64,000 nucleotides of DNA from Bombyx mori (lineage: Eukaryota > Arthropoda > Insecta > Lepidoptera > Bombycidae): assembly GCF_030269925.1 (NCBI RefSeq), contig NC_085124.1, positions 13,826,001 through 13,890,000 of the forward strand. Direction: 5' to 3'. The position numbers and the translations under genes were made by a program. The notes beneath the pieces were generated by a model. That model had not been told where the DNA came from and searched no databases. It saw only the letters and a program-made list of their open reading frames with translations. Shown here one piece after another: positions 43,438-54,955 of the stretch. The stretch's first letter is position 1; every line of letters starts with the position of its first letter.

Positions 43438-43650
43438 AATAAGGTGGGGAAGTCGCAGTATTTTCAAGAATTTAACTTAGTCCCTCAAGGTGGGCAGTAA
43501 AATTCACGATTAGATAAATTGTCCATATATTTGAATTACGTTTGCATACATGACTTTAGTTTAAAACAAACAATACTCTCTCAGTTTGACTCTTAAAAAC
43601 ATTGCAAAAAAAAGAAAAATACAATACTTTTTAGCTTAAATCAATTACAG

Positions 43651-44013
43651 GTAACCCTTCTTACATATAACATATTTTACATATTTTATGTAACGATATT
43701 TTACAACACGGTTCCATTCTAACACGAAAAGGAAATTCCCCAAAACCCGCTCATAACACGGCACTTCTACAACACGATAACGTACTTTTGTTTAAAAATT
43801 AATTAGAAATTTTCATTATGCACTATGAACGCACAATATATGGGAATAGCCCCGAAATTTTACTGCTTAGTTAAAAAAAAAATACAGGCATAGTTGAGAT
43901 GTTTCATTTAAAAAAAATACTGTCCTTTTTGTACTGACTTCTAGTCTCATATAACGCGGTTTCACAAAACACGAGATTTTGTAGGAACGTGTCTACCGTG
44001 TAAAAGAGTCACC
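43651..44013. mobile_element. TIR element family P, copy 2 (inverted)
   Basis: Reverse complement of 7107-7458: TTTTACAACACGG, TAACACGAAAAGGAAA, TACAACACGATAACG, TATAACGCGGTTTCAC. Ends more degenerate than copy 1. Confidence 0.7.
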
Positions 44014-44174
44014 TTTAATGGAATATTAAACCAAAACCTAAATTCTCGTAAATTGTTCTTTAACTCAATGCAAATTATGGTAAACTCTTAACGGTGTTAA
44101 CACGACAGTCAAAAGCCACGTAACACATTTAGATTTGATATTACTCATCGCGTACAATCTATTTACGTTGGTAA

Positions 44175-44558
44175 TGCTACGCGCTGAGGTTCGGGAGAAA
44201 TAAAAAATTATACCGAAGTACAAATTAAAACTGTATTAGCACTTAGAACACTTCACAAACACTTTATAATTCTCAATTTGCTTCTTCCGCTTCGCTTCAG
44301 GTGATCCGTTTGCTTTTTTCGCTTCGAGTAGTTCCGATTACTGACTGAGGGCGCGCCATCTCTACTACGCTTTTATAGTCGAGACGAAATCCCTAGAATC
44401 GTCTAGAACATTCCTCACAAGTCCAGTACCTTCGATGCGTGTTTCAGCAATCTGACAATAGATGGCGTTGTACTCCTCGAGCGTTCTAGATATTACTAGA
44501 TCCTTCGATATTCGTTTGGCTATTCAGCGATAGATGGCGTTACTCTTACCGGCTTACA
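44175..44558 (-). mobile_element. Solo LTR, copy 2
   Basis: TGCTACGC ... GGCTTACA, with perfect 4-bp duplicates GTAA at 44171-44174 and 44559-44562. Same family as 37171-37543 (shared AGATGGCGTTACTCTTACCG and ATAGATGGCGTTGTACT). The TATA box on minus is the complement of CTTTTATAGTCGAG near 44372. Confidence 0.82.
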
Positions 44559-44562
44559 GTAA

Positions 44563-46159
44563 TTTACGTTAAAGCACATGAATTGTTGTCAAAATCGTTA
44601 AAGATTGTTAAGCAAGTATAGCTTTATTTTCACTACTCACATTATGCAAGTGATCTAATATCTCGTTTTCTAGATTCATTTCCATTAGTGAAATTGTTTA
44701 AGCAAAATGACAATAATTTAGGTATGCATACGCGTTCAGAAATACAAATTCAACCTACACTATTTGAGTACCACTGGGCATATGATTTTCAAATAAATTT
44801 GCTAAAATTGTTATGAGTTACGCACGTAACTAAGCACAAACTTCTAAAAGCTTTTGTAGCATTCAATCATAGCTTTTGTTGCTATGTCGCTAGGAATGTT
44901 TGACGTGTTTGGTAAAAGGGTTTGCGATCTGTTTTTAATACTTTTGGAATTTTGTTCTCAAAGTTTGCCCATGTAGGATCTGGCCTCGATAGGTCCACCG
45001 ACGCTCAATTTCCACTAATTATTGTTATGAGAATTTGTGCATCATTTTTAATTCGGCAATTTTATTTTAGTATAAGCAAAGATGCTAACCAAAAGCTATA
45101 AGAATCCTTTGTGGTAATAGCACATTGTGATCGCCTTCAACTTTGTAAACCTTAAATGATTTTGTAAAGTGAAATAATCGAAAATCGCTAACCCAATCTT
45201 AGCTTATTTCGTTAACAGTGAGAACATTTCCGTTGAAAATTACCAAAATAAAGATCTAAAACATTATAAAAGGGAATATAAAAACCGAAACAACCATTTC
45301 AATACATTTTACCGCTGAATTATGAATTGGGTACTAAAAAAAAAATCGATAATTGAACGAAGGGATTAAATAGCTAACGTATAAATAATTGCGATCGTCA
45401 TCAGTGATGTGAACGTATAGCGATTTCACTAAGCAAATCTCTTTTAATTGTCTTATTGAGTAGATGTCATTATTTGAATAAATGAACGCTTGTTGTAAAT
45501 AAGTGAACCTTTATATTTTACTGTAGAGTAACGCAGGAATGGTATAACAAATAATTAAAACTGAGCTACATCGTTCTAAATTTACGACATCTTTAACATC
45601 CATACCCTCTGTGTATGGTTATGTAAACATTTAAGTATGCGCATAACTGTATCAAGCGACCTACACTATTCGCGTTGAGTTTTTAATAATAAAATTCAAT
45701 CACTGAAACACTTCCTTTTTAAACACAACAACATACGTCTGTTAAGACTATATAGTATGATTTTTCCATCAACAGTTTTTGCAAGAAAAAGTACATATGC
45801 TTTCCCTTGACAAAAGTTATTCAAATCCATCGTATCCATCCAGCTAATCTAGAAAAACTCATTGTTTACAAGGTCTGTGCTAAATATCTCTTCAGTATTT
45901 TCACATTGTTTCAGGTTGTTAATCTCACAATTTTTTATTGCTTTTTTACTTTTGAAATATATTTATTTATATTTGAAACCATAAAGAAAAAGTATGTCCA
46001 TACACCATATAACAAAAAAATATTTTAATACAAGTCATCATAGCGAGACTTGGTTGATAGTATCTTCACTCGCGGGACATGATATTAATAAAATGCAATA
46101 AAAAAAATTTAAATTTGGCCATTTATTTTACGTCGGAATCAATAGAGACCGAATTATCG
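44563..46159. other. Unassigned, 1.6 kb
   Basis: AT-rich, single-copy in this window as far as I can see; no ORF of note. Could be intronic sequence of the globin gene. Confidence 0.5.
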
Positions 46160-46163
46160 TTAA

Positions 46164-46448
46164 CACGTTGACTACAGTGTAAGTCATCGGTGCCCTACGG
46201 TGCCTACTAAAGTAATTATGTCGATTTCTCTCTTCGATCTTCTTACTAAGATGCCAGAATTTCTAGTAGATTCTGGAAAAGATGAATCTGAAGATACTGA
46301 GAATTAATCTATTTGTAAGTGACATAAAAGACACACATTAACAAACAAAAGAAGGCGAAGTTGGGTAATCCAGGCGCTTAGTAACAGAAATTGACACAAT
46401 TACTTCAGTGTGCCGCCTACACCGGTGACCGACGTGGCAGTCAATGTG
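46164..46448. mobile_element. piggyBac-like MITE, copy 2
   Basis: TTAA at left (46160-46163), TTCA at right; ends CACGTTGACTAC and (complement) CACATTGACTGCCACG. Larger interior than copy 1 and not alignable beyond the ends. Confidence 0.65.
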
Positions 46449-46465
46449 TTCAAAGAAGATTAAAA

Positions 46466-46812
46466 GATGTGTGGTGTGATGGGACACCGGATAGGAACGA
46501 AGTTCTATTCGAGGTATAAAGAAAATAAAACTGGAGGTTTTTTAAACAACCCACAGTCATTCGGTAACGTGCGAACTTATTGTGGTACACTTCATTCACG
46601 GTTGTTTGCATAAGAGTTAGAGTATTGCGCAAACGAACGCTCTGAGATCGTGGACAATGAATGATAAAAAAAATATATTATTTTTTGTACGTTATTACAG
46701 TTAAGTCTTACACTGTGTGCATTACTATTATAATAAAAATCTTACGTTACGGACGTTTTTTCCCGGTTAGGGTACCCCTCCGCATCGTCCCATAAGGAAC
46801 TTCGTTCCAAAA
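46466..46812 (-). mobile_element. Element family F, copy 2
   Basis: Reverse orientation: GTGTGGTGTGATGGGACACC at left, CCGGTTAGGGTACCCCTCCG and GGAACTTCGTTCC at right. It starts 18 bp after the piggyBac-like MITE. Confidence 0.8.
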
Positions 46813-47191
46813 AATAACTTTGCTTACAGAAAATTTATTATCCTCGAAATAGGTTGTATACATTTAGTTCAAATAGTTCGAGCTTTTATGATTGAGATTT
46901 TTTCTGGAAAGCATGTCGAACTTCTACAACGCTATCAACTTGTTTAGAATTGGTTTTGTAAATTTACTATTCCTTTTGAACACTGAAGCCGTTCAAAATT
47001 ACCAATACGCTTGTTATTTAGGCCGCGCCATAATGTGTACAATATTGATTTCTTTGTTAGTAAATAATTGAAAATTCTGTCATTAATGTGTTTCGGCCGG
47101 TAGAAGCTAATGGACGCTCGTACTCTTTGTTGTGTGTTCTGGCTTGTTTTATATTTGTATCGTAACATATTAGACTGTAATAAAAAGGTTT
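46813..47191. other. Unassigned
   Basis: The 74-residue minus ORF (46944-47168) resembles late LINE coding in composition, but I cannot place it. Confidence 0.35.
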
Positions 47192-47432
47192 TACTGGTGG
47201 TAGGACCTCTTGTGAGTCCGCGCGGGTAGGTATCACCGCCCTGCCTATTTCTGCCGTAAAGCAGTAATCGGTTTGAAGGGTGGGGCAGCCGTTGTAACTA
47301 TACTTGAGACCTTAGAACTTATATCTCAAGGTGGGTGACGCATTTACGTTGTAAATGTCTATGGGCTCCAGTAACCGCTTGACACCAAGTGGGCTGTGAG
47401 CTTGTCCACCCATCTTAGCAATAAAAAAAAAA
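47192..47432 (+). mobile_element. SINE-A
   Basis: ACTGGTGGTAGGACC to CTTAGCAATAAAAAAAAAA. Confidence 0.93.
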
Positions 47433-48033
47433 TCTACGATATTTAATTTAGATACTTTATAGCGTATGTCAATACATTAGGTAACTTTATTCCTATAGGT
47501 AGTTTCCTATATAAACCTAAAAGTTGCTGAGAAATACTCTTAGTTATATAGACAGAATGTCAATCGATCCTGAAAACGAAGACAGATGATGATGACCGAA
47601 GATCGAAGTTGACTTCTATCGAGATGCATCCAAGAAAATTGATGTTCGGGAAATTTTATACCATTAATGTACTTTGCACAGCGTGGAATTGAAAATAGTT
47701 AAAAATCATCTGTCGTCAGCCTTCTATCGTCCGGAGAAAATGCGGGAGGCATCTATCAACTGTCTTCGCATTATACGTTTTAGATAAGAATTCGGAAGTT
47801 AAAACACTAAGTTCACACTGTTTATTGTATGTATATATTTTCTATAATAATGTATTATTGTCTTTAGTACACCGCAACATACCTACTATATTTTTTTTAT
47901 TTTCCAGAATTTCTGTAAATTAAACGGTTTTCTGGAAGAGATCGCTTTTAGCGATAATACCGCCTATTGTACAAATGTATCTGCTTTTTGATTGTTTTTG
48001 AATGTAAATTGTGTTTTGGTGTGCAATAAAGTG

Positions 48034-48036
<3 letters not shown>
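47433..48036. other. Unassigned; ends like a retroelement 3' end
   Basis: TTTTGGTGTGCAATAAAGTG (48012-48031) has a poly-A signal followed at once by (TC)n, which looks like the 3' end of an unidentified retroposon. Confidence 0.4.

Positions 48037-48073
<37 letters not shown>
48037..48073. repeat. (TC)n microsatellite
   Basis: 37 bp of perfect TC. Confidence 0.95.
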
Positions 48074-48074
<1 letters not shown>

Positions 48075-48469
48075 AGTTTAGAAATACCAAAATGGAAACT
48101 CAATCAAATCAAATTCAGAATAATTACGAAAGCACTTGAATTTTTTTGCATAAAACTAATATGTTTTGTAAGCTTAGAAAATTTTACTACAACAAAAGCT
48201 AGCGACATGTTTATGTATTAAGAATATATTCTATTCACTTTATATTTTGTATCAGCTTCGATAAAGATGTAACGGTCTTAAGCATTTTGTATTCAGACGT
48301 ATATAGCCGAGTATTTTCATATGCGAATGGCAACAAAGCAAATGAAACTTACAAGCCCTTTTTTGCGAAAAAGCCTTATCAGCGGGCTCAACTGTGGAGG
48401 AATTCAGTCGTATTACGCTAAATACTTTAGGGCTGCCACTCAATGTTGCTTTTTAATTCGTTTGCTTAT

Positions 48470-48745
48470 GATATTCTTAGCTGCCGGGAACGTGTTATGA
48501 GCTTCTTCGGACACATCATGCGGTCTCCCAGACATGAATTAGAGAAGCTCATAATAACGGATCGAATAGAAGGCAAGCGCGCCGTGGGCAGAACACCAGC
48601 CAGATGGTCAGATCTAGCAAGAGAAGCACTCGGTGGTAGTCTGTACCATGCAGTCCATGCCACCCATGATCGAGCACATTGGAAGTACATCGCATGTGGT
48701 CGCGATCCTCAATAGTGAGGGAACGATATAGAAGAAGATATTCTT
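48470..48745 (+). pseudogene. RTE-type LINE C-terminal fragment
   Basis: Plus-strand frame reads 'RVMSFFGHIMRSPRHELEKL', 'IEGKRAVGRTPARWSDLARE' and 'HATHDRAHWKYIAC', stopping at 48713-48715. FFGHIMR..EKLI..GRTPARW is the conserved C-terminal block of RTE/BovB-type LINE proteins. The catalytic part is missing; the tail AGAAGAAGATA replaces poly-A. A different subfamily from the 4350-4740 relic. Confidence 0.78.
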
Positions 48746-49122
48746 TCGAAAGAAAAATTTAATATATGATCATAAAGCATTTTATGTGAGCATGATTAAA
48801 CAATTAGATCTTGAAGAAAAGCTTTTAAACTAACTTTCATATTCTAAACTCGTAACTCGTAAATAAAACATTAATATGATATAATATTATGGAAGTAATG
48901 TTAAGTTATAATTTCGAAATATAAAAAAAAACACATTAATAAACAAATGAATGTAAAAATTAAAATACCGAATGTTACCAATATACAAAAAAGAGAAAGC
49001 TCATCCCTAATTTAACAAAAAAAATCAACGACAATTATAATCTGTTAGGTAATCAGTGGTATTTCTTTCTTATACCCAGGAACGAATGAAACATGCTATT
49101 CAATTAACGCAAACAAGCAACT
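48746..49122. other. Unassigned AT-rich
   Basis: Nothing recognised. Confidence 0.5.
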
Positions 49123-49564
49123 CTTTTTTTTTTTATTGCTTATATATTATGTGGACGAGCTCACAGCCCACCTGGTGTTAAGTGGTAACTGGAGCCCTTA
49201 GACATCTACAACGTAAATGCGCCACACACCTTGAGATATAGTTCTAAGGTCTCAGTATGGTCACAACGGCTGCCCCACCCTTCAAACCAAACGCATTACT
49301 GCTTCACGGCAGAAATAAGCGGGGCGGTGGTACCTACCCGTGCGGACTCACAAGAGGTCCTACCACCAGTAATTACGCAAATTATAATTTTGCGGGTTTG
49401 ATTTTTATTGCACGATGTTGTTCCTTCACTGTGGAAGTCAATCGTGAACATTTGTTAAGTACGTATTTCATTAGAAAAATTGGTACCCGCCTGCGGGATT
49501 CGAACACCGGTGCATCGCTCGATACGAATGCACCGGGACGTCTTATCCTTTAGGCCACGACGAC
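49123..49564 (-). mobile_element. Composite SINE (SINE-A + tRNA-like head)
   Basis: Poly-T and SINE-A complement to 49370, then GCAAATTATAATTTTGCGGG linker and tRNA-like head ending CCACGACGAC. Head B-box complement GGGATTCGAACACC is intact. Confidence 0.9.
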
Positions 49565-49656
49565 TTCAAAACTCCTTCACACAAACATCCCCTATTATCC
49601 TATTACAGTCAATATCGACTACCGAGAAAGCTGCTGCAAGCTCTGCGCTCATCTGG

Positions 49657-49755
49657 GTGCTTAGTGCGAGTTTTTAACGTTCTCGATGGCGTAAAAGTTA
49701 ACTCAAATTTGTATGGTATGGGATCATTTGCCCGCGTTTGCCGCTAGTGGCGCTG
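49657..49755 (+). mobile_element. MITE family M, copy 3 (left half)
   Basis: GTGCTTAGTGCGAG to CGCTAGTGGCGCTGTTC; right arm missing. Confidence 0.8.
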
Positions 49756-49995
49756 TTCAGTTACAGTAAGCTCTTACACAATTTACATAATGTCAATTAC
49801 TTATTTAAATTTATACTGTATTACTTACTACTTACTACTATACATTTACGTTACTTTTAATGTGCAAGAAAGTATACACTTAATTTAAAGTTATCATTAT
49901 AATTAAACAAAGAAGACAATCAACTCACATACCAATAATAGGAATCAATGCAATTTTACCACGTTCTAGTAGTCTGTTTTGTATAACGAATTTAA

Positions 49996-50426
49996 TTTTG
50001 ACGTGACAACGTCTTATAATTCGATGGGGCCGGCTGCACCCACGAAAAAACATGACTCGTGCGGCATTACCTCGCTCGGAGGCGTTCCATTTAAGGCTTG
50101 AAGTGCAAGCGAGAGCGCGCAACGAGCGACAAAGAGGCACGATCGGCCTCCGCGTTCGGCAGTGTTCGACATCTGTCTCTCTTCTACTTGAGTGAGCGAT
50201 GCATCCGCGGGGACAGCTGCTATACAATAATACATTTACATGTTTTCGTCAAGTATGATGTTCAGTGAAAAGTGAATGTGGTGTCAATTGTCCATACAAA
50301 ATATCTATCAAACAAATAAGTAAAATTAAAATTTTCTTTTGAAAAATGAAACCATTCCATCAGCATTTTCTTATGACGTTGTCACGTTCAACTATCGTCA
50401 GTAAACCGACTTTACAGACAACCGAT
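49996..50426 (+). mobile_element. TIR element family J, copy 2
   Basis: Same layout as 41021-41376 with about 75 bp more between TTTTCGTCAAGTATG and CCATTCCATCAGC. The interior minus ORF (50014-50235) is also kept. Confidence 0.78.
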
Positions 50427-50469
50427 TTTTTTAACGACATACAAACTTGAAATTTGCATTACTTTTTAA

Positions 50470-50907
50470 TTTTTTTTATTGATTAGATGTGTGGACCAGC
50501 TCACAGCCCTCCTGGTGTTAAGTGGTTACTGGAGCCCATAGACATCCACAACGTAAATGCGTCACCCACCTTGAGATACAAGTTCTAAGGTCTCAAGTAT
50601 AGTTACAACGGCTGCCCCACCCTTCAAACCGAAACGCATTACTGCTTCACAACAGAAATAGGCAGGGTGGTGGTACCCACCCGCGCGAACTCACAAGAGG
50701 TCCTACCATCAGTAATTACGCAAATTATAATTTTGCGGGTTTCATTTTTATTACACGATGTTATTCCTTCACCGTGGAATTCAATCGTGAACATTTGTTG
50801 AGTACGTATTTCATTAGAATAATTGGTACCCGCCTGCGGGATTCGAACACCGGTGCATCGCTTCAACACGAATGCACCGGACGTCTTATCCGTTAGGCCA
50901 CGACGAC
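50470..50907 (-). mobile_element. Composite SINE (SINE-A + tRNA-like head)
   Basis: Poly-T from 50470, SINE-A complement to 50714, linker, head ending CCACGACGAC at 50907. 43 bp beyond family J copy 2. Confidence 0.9.
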
Positions 50908-51513
50908 TAATAAATATAAACATAATAAATATATCGTTTTTCTAAAGTAATATAATATTATTTTCATCAATCTTCGACAATGAAAACTTTCATTAAAACC
51001 ATCCACGAAATAAATAACCCTATAGGCGTTCTTTCTTTTACACAGCTTAAAATATGTCATAGCTCCAAAGAAACGATGTGATAATGTCGTCCTGTTAAAA
51101 ACTCACTCTTTCTAGTTTTCCTTCATTCAATTATAAACTTTAGTAATCGCTCATGAGTGAATATAATATGTACTCTGGAAATTTATTTTAATCTTTCCAC
51201 TTGTGAACTCGATTGACCTCAGAATTTAATTTAAACAAATTCGCAACCTTCTCCCTCAAAGAAGTTTCATCTCGTTCGAATCCAATCTAAATAATGATTT
51301 AAAGTTGGATCGGGTCGTCGAGTGGACTTAAGAGTAAGAGCCCTGTGCGTTTGGTGACAGATAAAGTTAACGATAGTGTTAAGAAATGACAATCGTACAT
51401 CACGTCATTGTCATATTCATGACATTCAATCTATCCCAATTCAACCATTTTTATTATATCTACAGTTTTCATTTAGCCTAACACCTGTCCGTGCGGATTT
51501 TTACCTTAGATTT
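50908..51513. other. Unassigned
   Basis: GTCGTCGAGTGGACTTAAG (51315) looks faintly tRNA-like but has no B box. Otherwise nothing. Confidence 0.4.
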
Positions 51514-51900
51514 TTGGAACGAAGTTCCTTATGGGACGATGCGGAGGGGTACCCTGACCGGGAAAAAACGTCCGTAACGTAAGATTTCTATTATTTATGT
51601 ATAGTCTTAGTATGATGGCTAAACAGTGTCTAATGTATAGTCTACGTGATGACGGTTATTATTATTATTCAAATAAATAGCTGTTTCTTTGTATATTATT
51701 ATTACATATTTTTTTAAAAATAATTGTGAATAAAATAAAGTTGATAACTTAGTAAAGTAGTTTTTTTTTATAAAAAGAAATCATAGTAAAAAATGTATAC
51801 CCGAATAATTACTTTCTTTATACCTCGTATAGAACTTAAAATTAATATTTTTATAATAAGGACCTTCGTTCCTATCCGGTGTCCAACGACACCACACATC
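51514..51900 (+). mobile_element. Element family F, copy 3
   Basis: GGAACGAAGTTCCTTATGGG at left, ATAAGGACCTTCGTTCC and ACACCACACATC at right; the interior carries an extra TTATTATTATTC stretch. Confidence 0.8.
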
Positions 51901-52275
51901 TTTTTTTTAAAGAAAAACCAGAAATAAAGAGGTCCAGTTAAAAAACATGCCAGATTTTCAATAAATCGGTTAATACAATTTCAAGAAAGGGAAATGCGGG
52001 TGTCAACCTTACGGTTTTACCAACAAAATAAGGTCAAGAGCTCATAAACTGCACCCGTTCTCTACAACATTCAGTACAGATTAAATCCTTTGGCACTTTC
52101 GTGAATGCGGACCGGCCCTACATAGCTTCATATAGACTGTAACTTTGGGTTTTATTGAAGTGTTTCCAAACGATTATTTGATTGCTTTTATTGTTGGCTT
52201 GTATTATTGAACATTGATGTATTGTTTGGGTTGTTGCGAAGTGAAAATACTCGTAATATCTTTGAGATTACAGCT
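51901..52275. other. Unassigned
   Basis: Spacer between two F copies; nothing recognised. Confidence 0.4.
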
Positions 52276-52544
52276 TTGGAACGAAGTTCTTTAAGGGACG
52301 ATGCGGAGGGGTACCCTAACCGGGAAAAAATGTCCGTAACGTAAGATTTTTATTAGTAATGCACGCAGTGTACGACTTAACTTTATAATAACGTACAAAA
52401 AAAAAATTTTTTATCAATAAAAAAATTATAATAAAAAATGTATACCCGAACAATTATTTTCTTTATACCTCGAATAGAACTTAAAATTTATATTTTTATA
52501 ATAAGGAACTTCGTTCCTATCAGGTGTCCCACGACACCACACAT
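52276..52544 (+). mobile_element. Element family F, copy 4
   Basis: GGAACGAAGTTCTTTAAGGG to CGACACCACACAT; shortest copy through interior loss. Confidence 0.8.
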
Positions 52545-52557
52545 TTATGTTATTTAT

Positions 52558-52797
52558 ACTGGTGGTAGGATATCTTGTGAGTCCGCGCGGGTGGGTACCA
52601 CCACCCTGCCTATTTCTGCCGTGAAGCAGTAATGCGTTTCGGTTAGAAGGGTGGGGCAGCCGTTGTAACTATACTTGAGACCTTAGAACTTATATCTCAA
52701 GGTGGATGGCGCATTTGCGTGATGTCTATGGGCTCCAGTAACCACTTAACACCAGGCTCGTCCAAACAATAGCAAGTCCAAGCAATAAAAAAAATAT
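52558..52797 (+). mobile_element. SINE-A
   Basis: ACTGGTGGTAGGATATC to AAGCAATAAAAAAA; small deletions near the 3' end. Confidence 0.92.
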
Positions 52798-52988
52798 AAT
52801 AAAAAATACATTTTTTTTATAGTCAAATTGTAAGGCATTCGAAATAACGTTAATAATAAATTGAAAATACTAAACGCGAAAGAAATCTGCCGTAACAGTA
52901 AACCCAACAAATACGCTAATTATGAAACCGAAATTTCATTTATAAAATCAACGAGTCGTAGTTTTTTGTTTTAGTTCATTATTTAATA

Positions 52989-53115
52989 CTAGCGGCCCGC
53001 TCCGGCTCCGCTCGGGTGTTTAACAAAAATTTCAGCGATGTTTGACGTTGCTTTATTTTTATAAATAAAATAACACTTATTGCGGCATAACCATAATAGT
53101 TAGACATACGCTATA
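52989..53115 (-). mobile_element. Helitron HEL-4, 3' end
   Basis: CTAG at 52989-52992 preceded by A (T on minus), then GGCCCGCTCCGGCTCCGC and AACACTTATTGCGGC as in 28172-28602. The 5' part is lost or replaced. Confidence 0.78.
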
Positions 53116-54815
53116 ACAAATTTGTGGTCTTATTTCAAATTAGTATGGTCCAATCATAGCCAACACTAAGACGTCAAAACGCTGCACTGCACGTTCAAAA
53201 ACTGAGTAAAAAACCACCGTAACACCAAGGTTTTGGAAGGAATATCTTTTTTTGGTAAATTTATATTATTAAGTGTTTTTCATAAAATACTAAACACAAT
53301 TATATTGTAAATAAAACACAATTTACGAATATTGTAATTGTTTGGCCAATGTTTGCAACAAGGCACCAACTATTGTAACAAACATCACCTATTCTTGAAC
53401 AGGGAATGCATAGAGTAGTTTTGTTATTTTATAATGTTATTTTTGTTTGTAGATTTCCTACTACTGCCCCTTGTCGCTGTGCACAATGGATATATATTGT
53501 CGCGAAAGAAAGAGGAGAAGAAATATAGAACCCTTATAAAAATTCTAGAATTGTTCAATGGTGGTGGCAAATCAATGCAAAAAAGTATTAAAAAAACTTT
53601 ATATGTATGTGTAAATATTTTAAGCGTATATGCTGAAAAGAATTTGTTTTCTGGGGGAAACGAACACAGCCATAAAATAAGCCTAAATTAAACTGATTAT
53701 AGAAAAATTCATTGATATAAGATTATATTATATTTGTAAAAAAGAAACCGCTCATATAAAAATAACTTCTAAAAGACAGCTTTATAACAAACTGAATCTG
53801 TTTAAAGGTAATTAAACCTACATTATTGTTTTAATTACTTCTGTATAAAGAATACGTGGAAAACATGTTTCGTGTTTCCTTTCATATTTTTTTTACTTTA
53901 TTCAATTTTATTTTTTATCACCTATTTGTTGTAATAGCGGCAATGTAAAATATTATCTACTACTTTTTTGAATCGGTCAAAAATAGTTGCGACCATACAA
54001 AACAAACCTAATACAAATATGTATATTCTGCAACTCTATGTCTTTCAATACTTACTGTGTTCTGAGCATTGAAATGTAATACCAAGAACTACATCTAGTT
54101 CCACAATACAATAAGCACGAAATTTTAAACAAATATTTTTAACCTTATAAATTAGGCTTTATGTATCATTTTAGAATAAATATTTTTGTACTGATGACTT
54201 TTTATGTTCAAGTTACATTTTAAATTTATTCCTTAATATTCTTTTTTTGACGAAAGGACCTAAATACATATATTTTGCAATGGTAATTAAACTTTATGTT
54301 TAAGCATTAAGGTTTATAATAAACTGAAGTCGTTAACATTATTCAACTTTTTTCTAAGAAATGAAGATGTTTTCGTGTCTGCAAACGTGGCCACTGGAGC
54401 GTCTTATTTTTGTTCCTGATCCTTAATCTAGTACTATTATTGATCGAAGTGGGTAATCCTTTTATCGACCTGTCTGTGTGCGGTCACTTCATACCGCCAA
54501 GCCTTACCTTAAAACGTATCGCTTAGCTTCTACTTTCTTCCATTCGCTAGGTTTGCGTAACAAAGGATATTCAATTTAATAAAACAATTTTACATTTCAA
54601 AATGACTGAAGTTATAATGTTTAAAGTTAATTAAAAATGCACATTATAATTATATCAATCTTAATTTATACTCTGTTCTATTATAACTAGTTGTCGGTGA
54701 ACCTGCTGCGAAGTAGGCCTTGGACATCACAAAGTTATTGCCGCCACCGACCTTCATTAGATCTGGGGTTTAATTTTTAGGTATTAAAACGGTCCCAATC
54801 CTGATGTTTCACTGC
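53116..54815. other. Unassigned, 1.7 kb AT-rich
   Basis: Possible plus ORF 53434-53691 (85 residues) starts with a hydrophobic stretch, then is Lys-rich; no domain, probably chance. No globin exon recognised. Confidence 0.45.
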
Positions 54816-54920
54816 TTTTTTATTTATTTTTATTGCCGTTTAGGCAGACGAGCATACGGCCCACCGGATGGTGAGTGGTTACCGTCGCTCATGGACGTCA
54901 GCAAAGCCACTGCCTACCAA
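54816..54920 (-). mobile_element. LINE-C 3' end fragment
   Basis: TTATTGCCGTTTAGGCAGAC, GGATGGTGAGTGGTTACC, CAAAGCCACTGCCTACC. Confidence 0.85.
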
Positions 54921-54955
54921 ACAGCCAAACTACCAAACAGCCAAACTACCAAACA
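54914..54955. repeat. 17-bp tandem repeat
   Basis: Two and a half units of CCAAACAGCCAAACTA, grown out of the LINE-C edge. Confidence 0.85.

Noticed and set aside
49480..49564. tRNA gene-like sequence with GGGATTCGAACACC
   Set aside because: It is the head of a composite SINE, with an enlarged anticodon-side hairpin and no proper acceptor stem.
51309..51365. tRNA-like GTCGTCGAGTGGACTTAAG
   Set aside because: A faint A-box resemblance only; no B box or second half.
53434..53691. 85-residue ORF with hydrophobic start, possible signal peptide
   Set aside because: AT-rich, low-complexity Lys/Ile/Asn composition, no conserved motif, no splice or promoter context.
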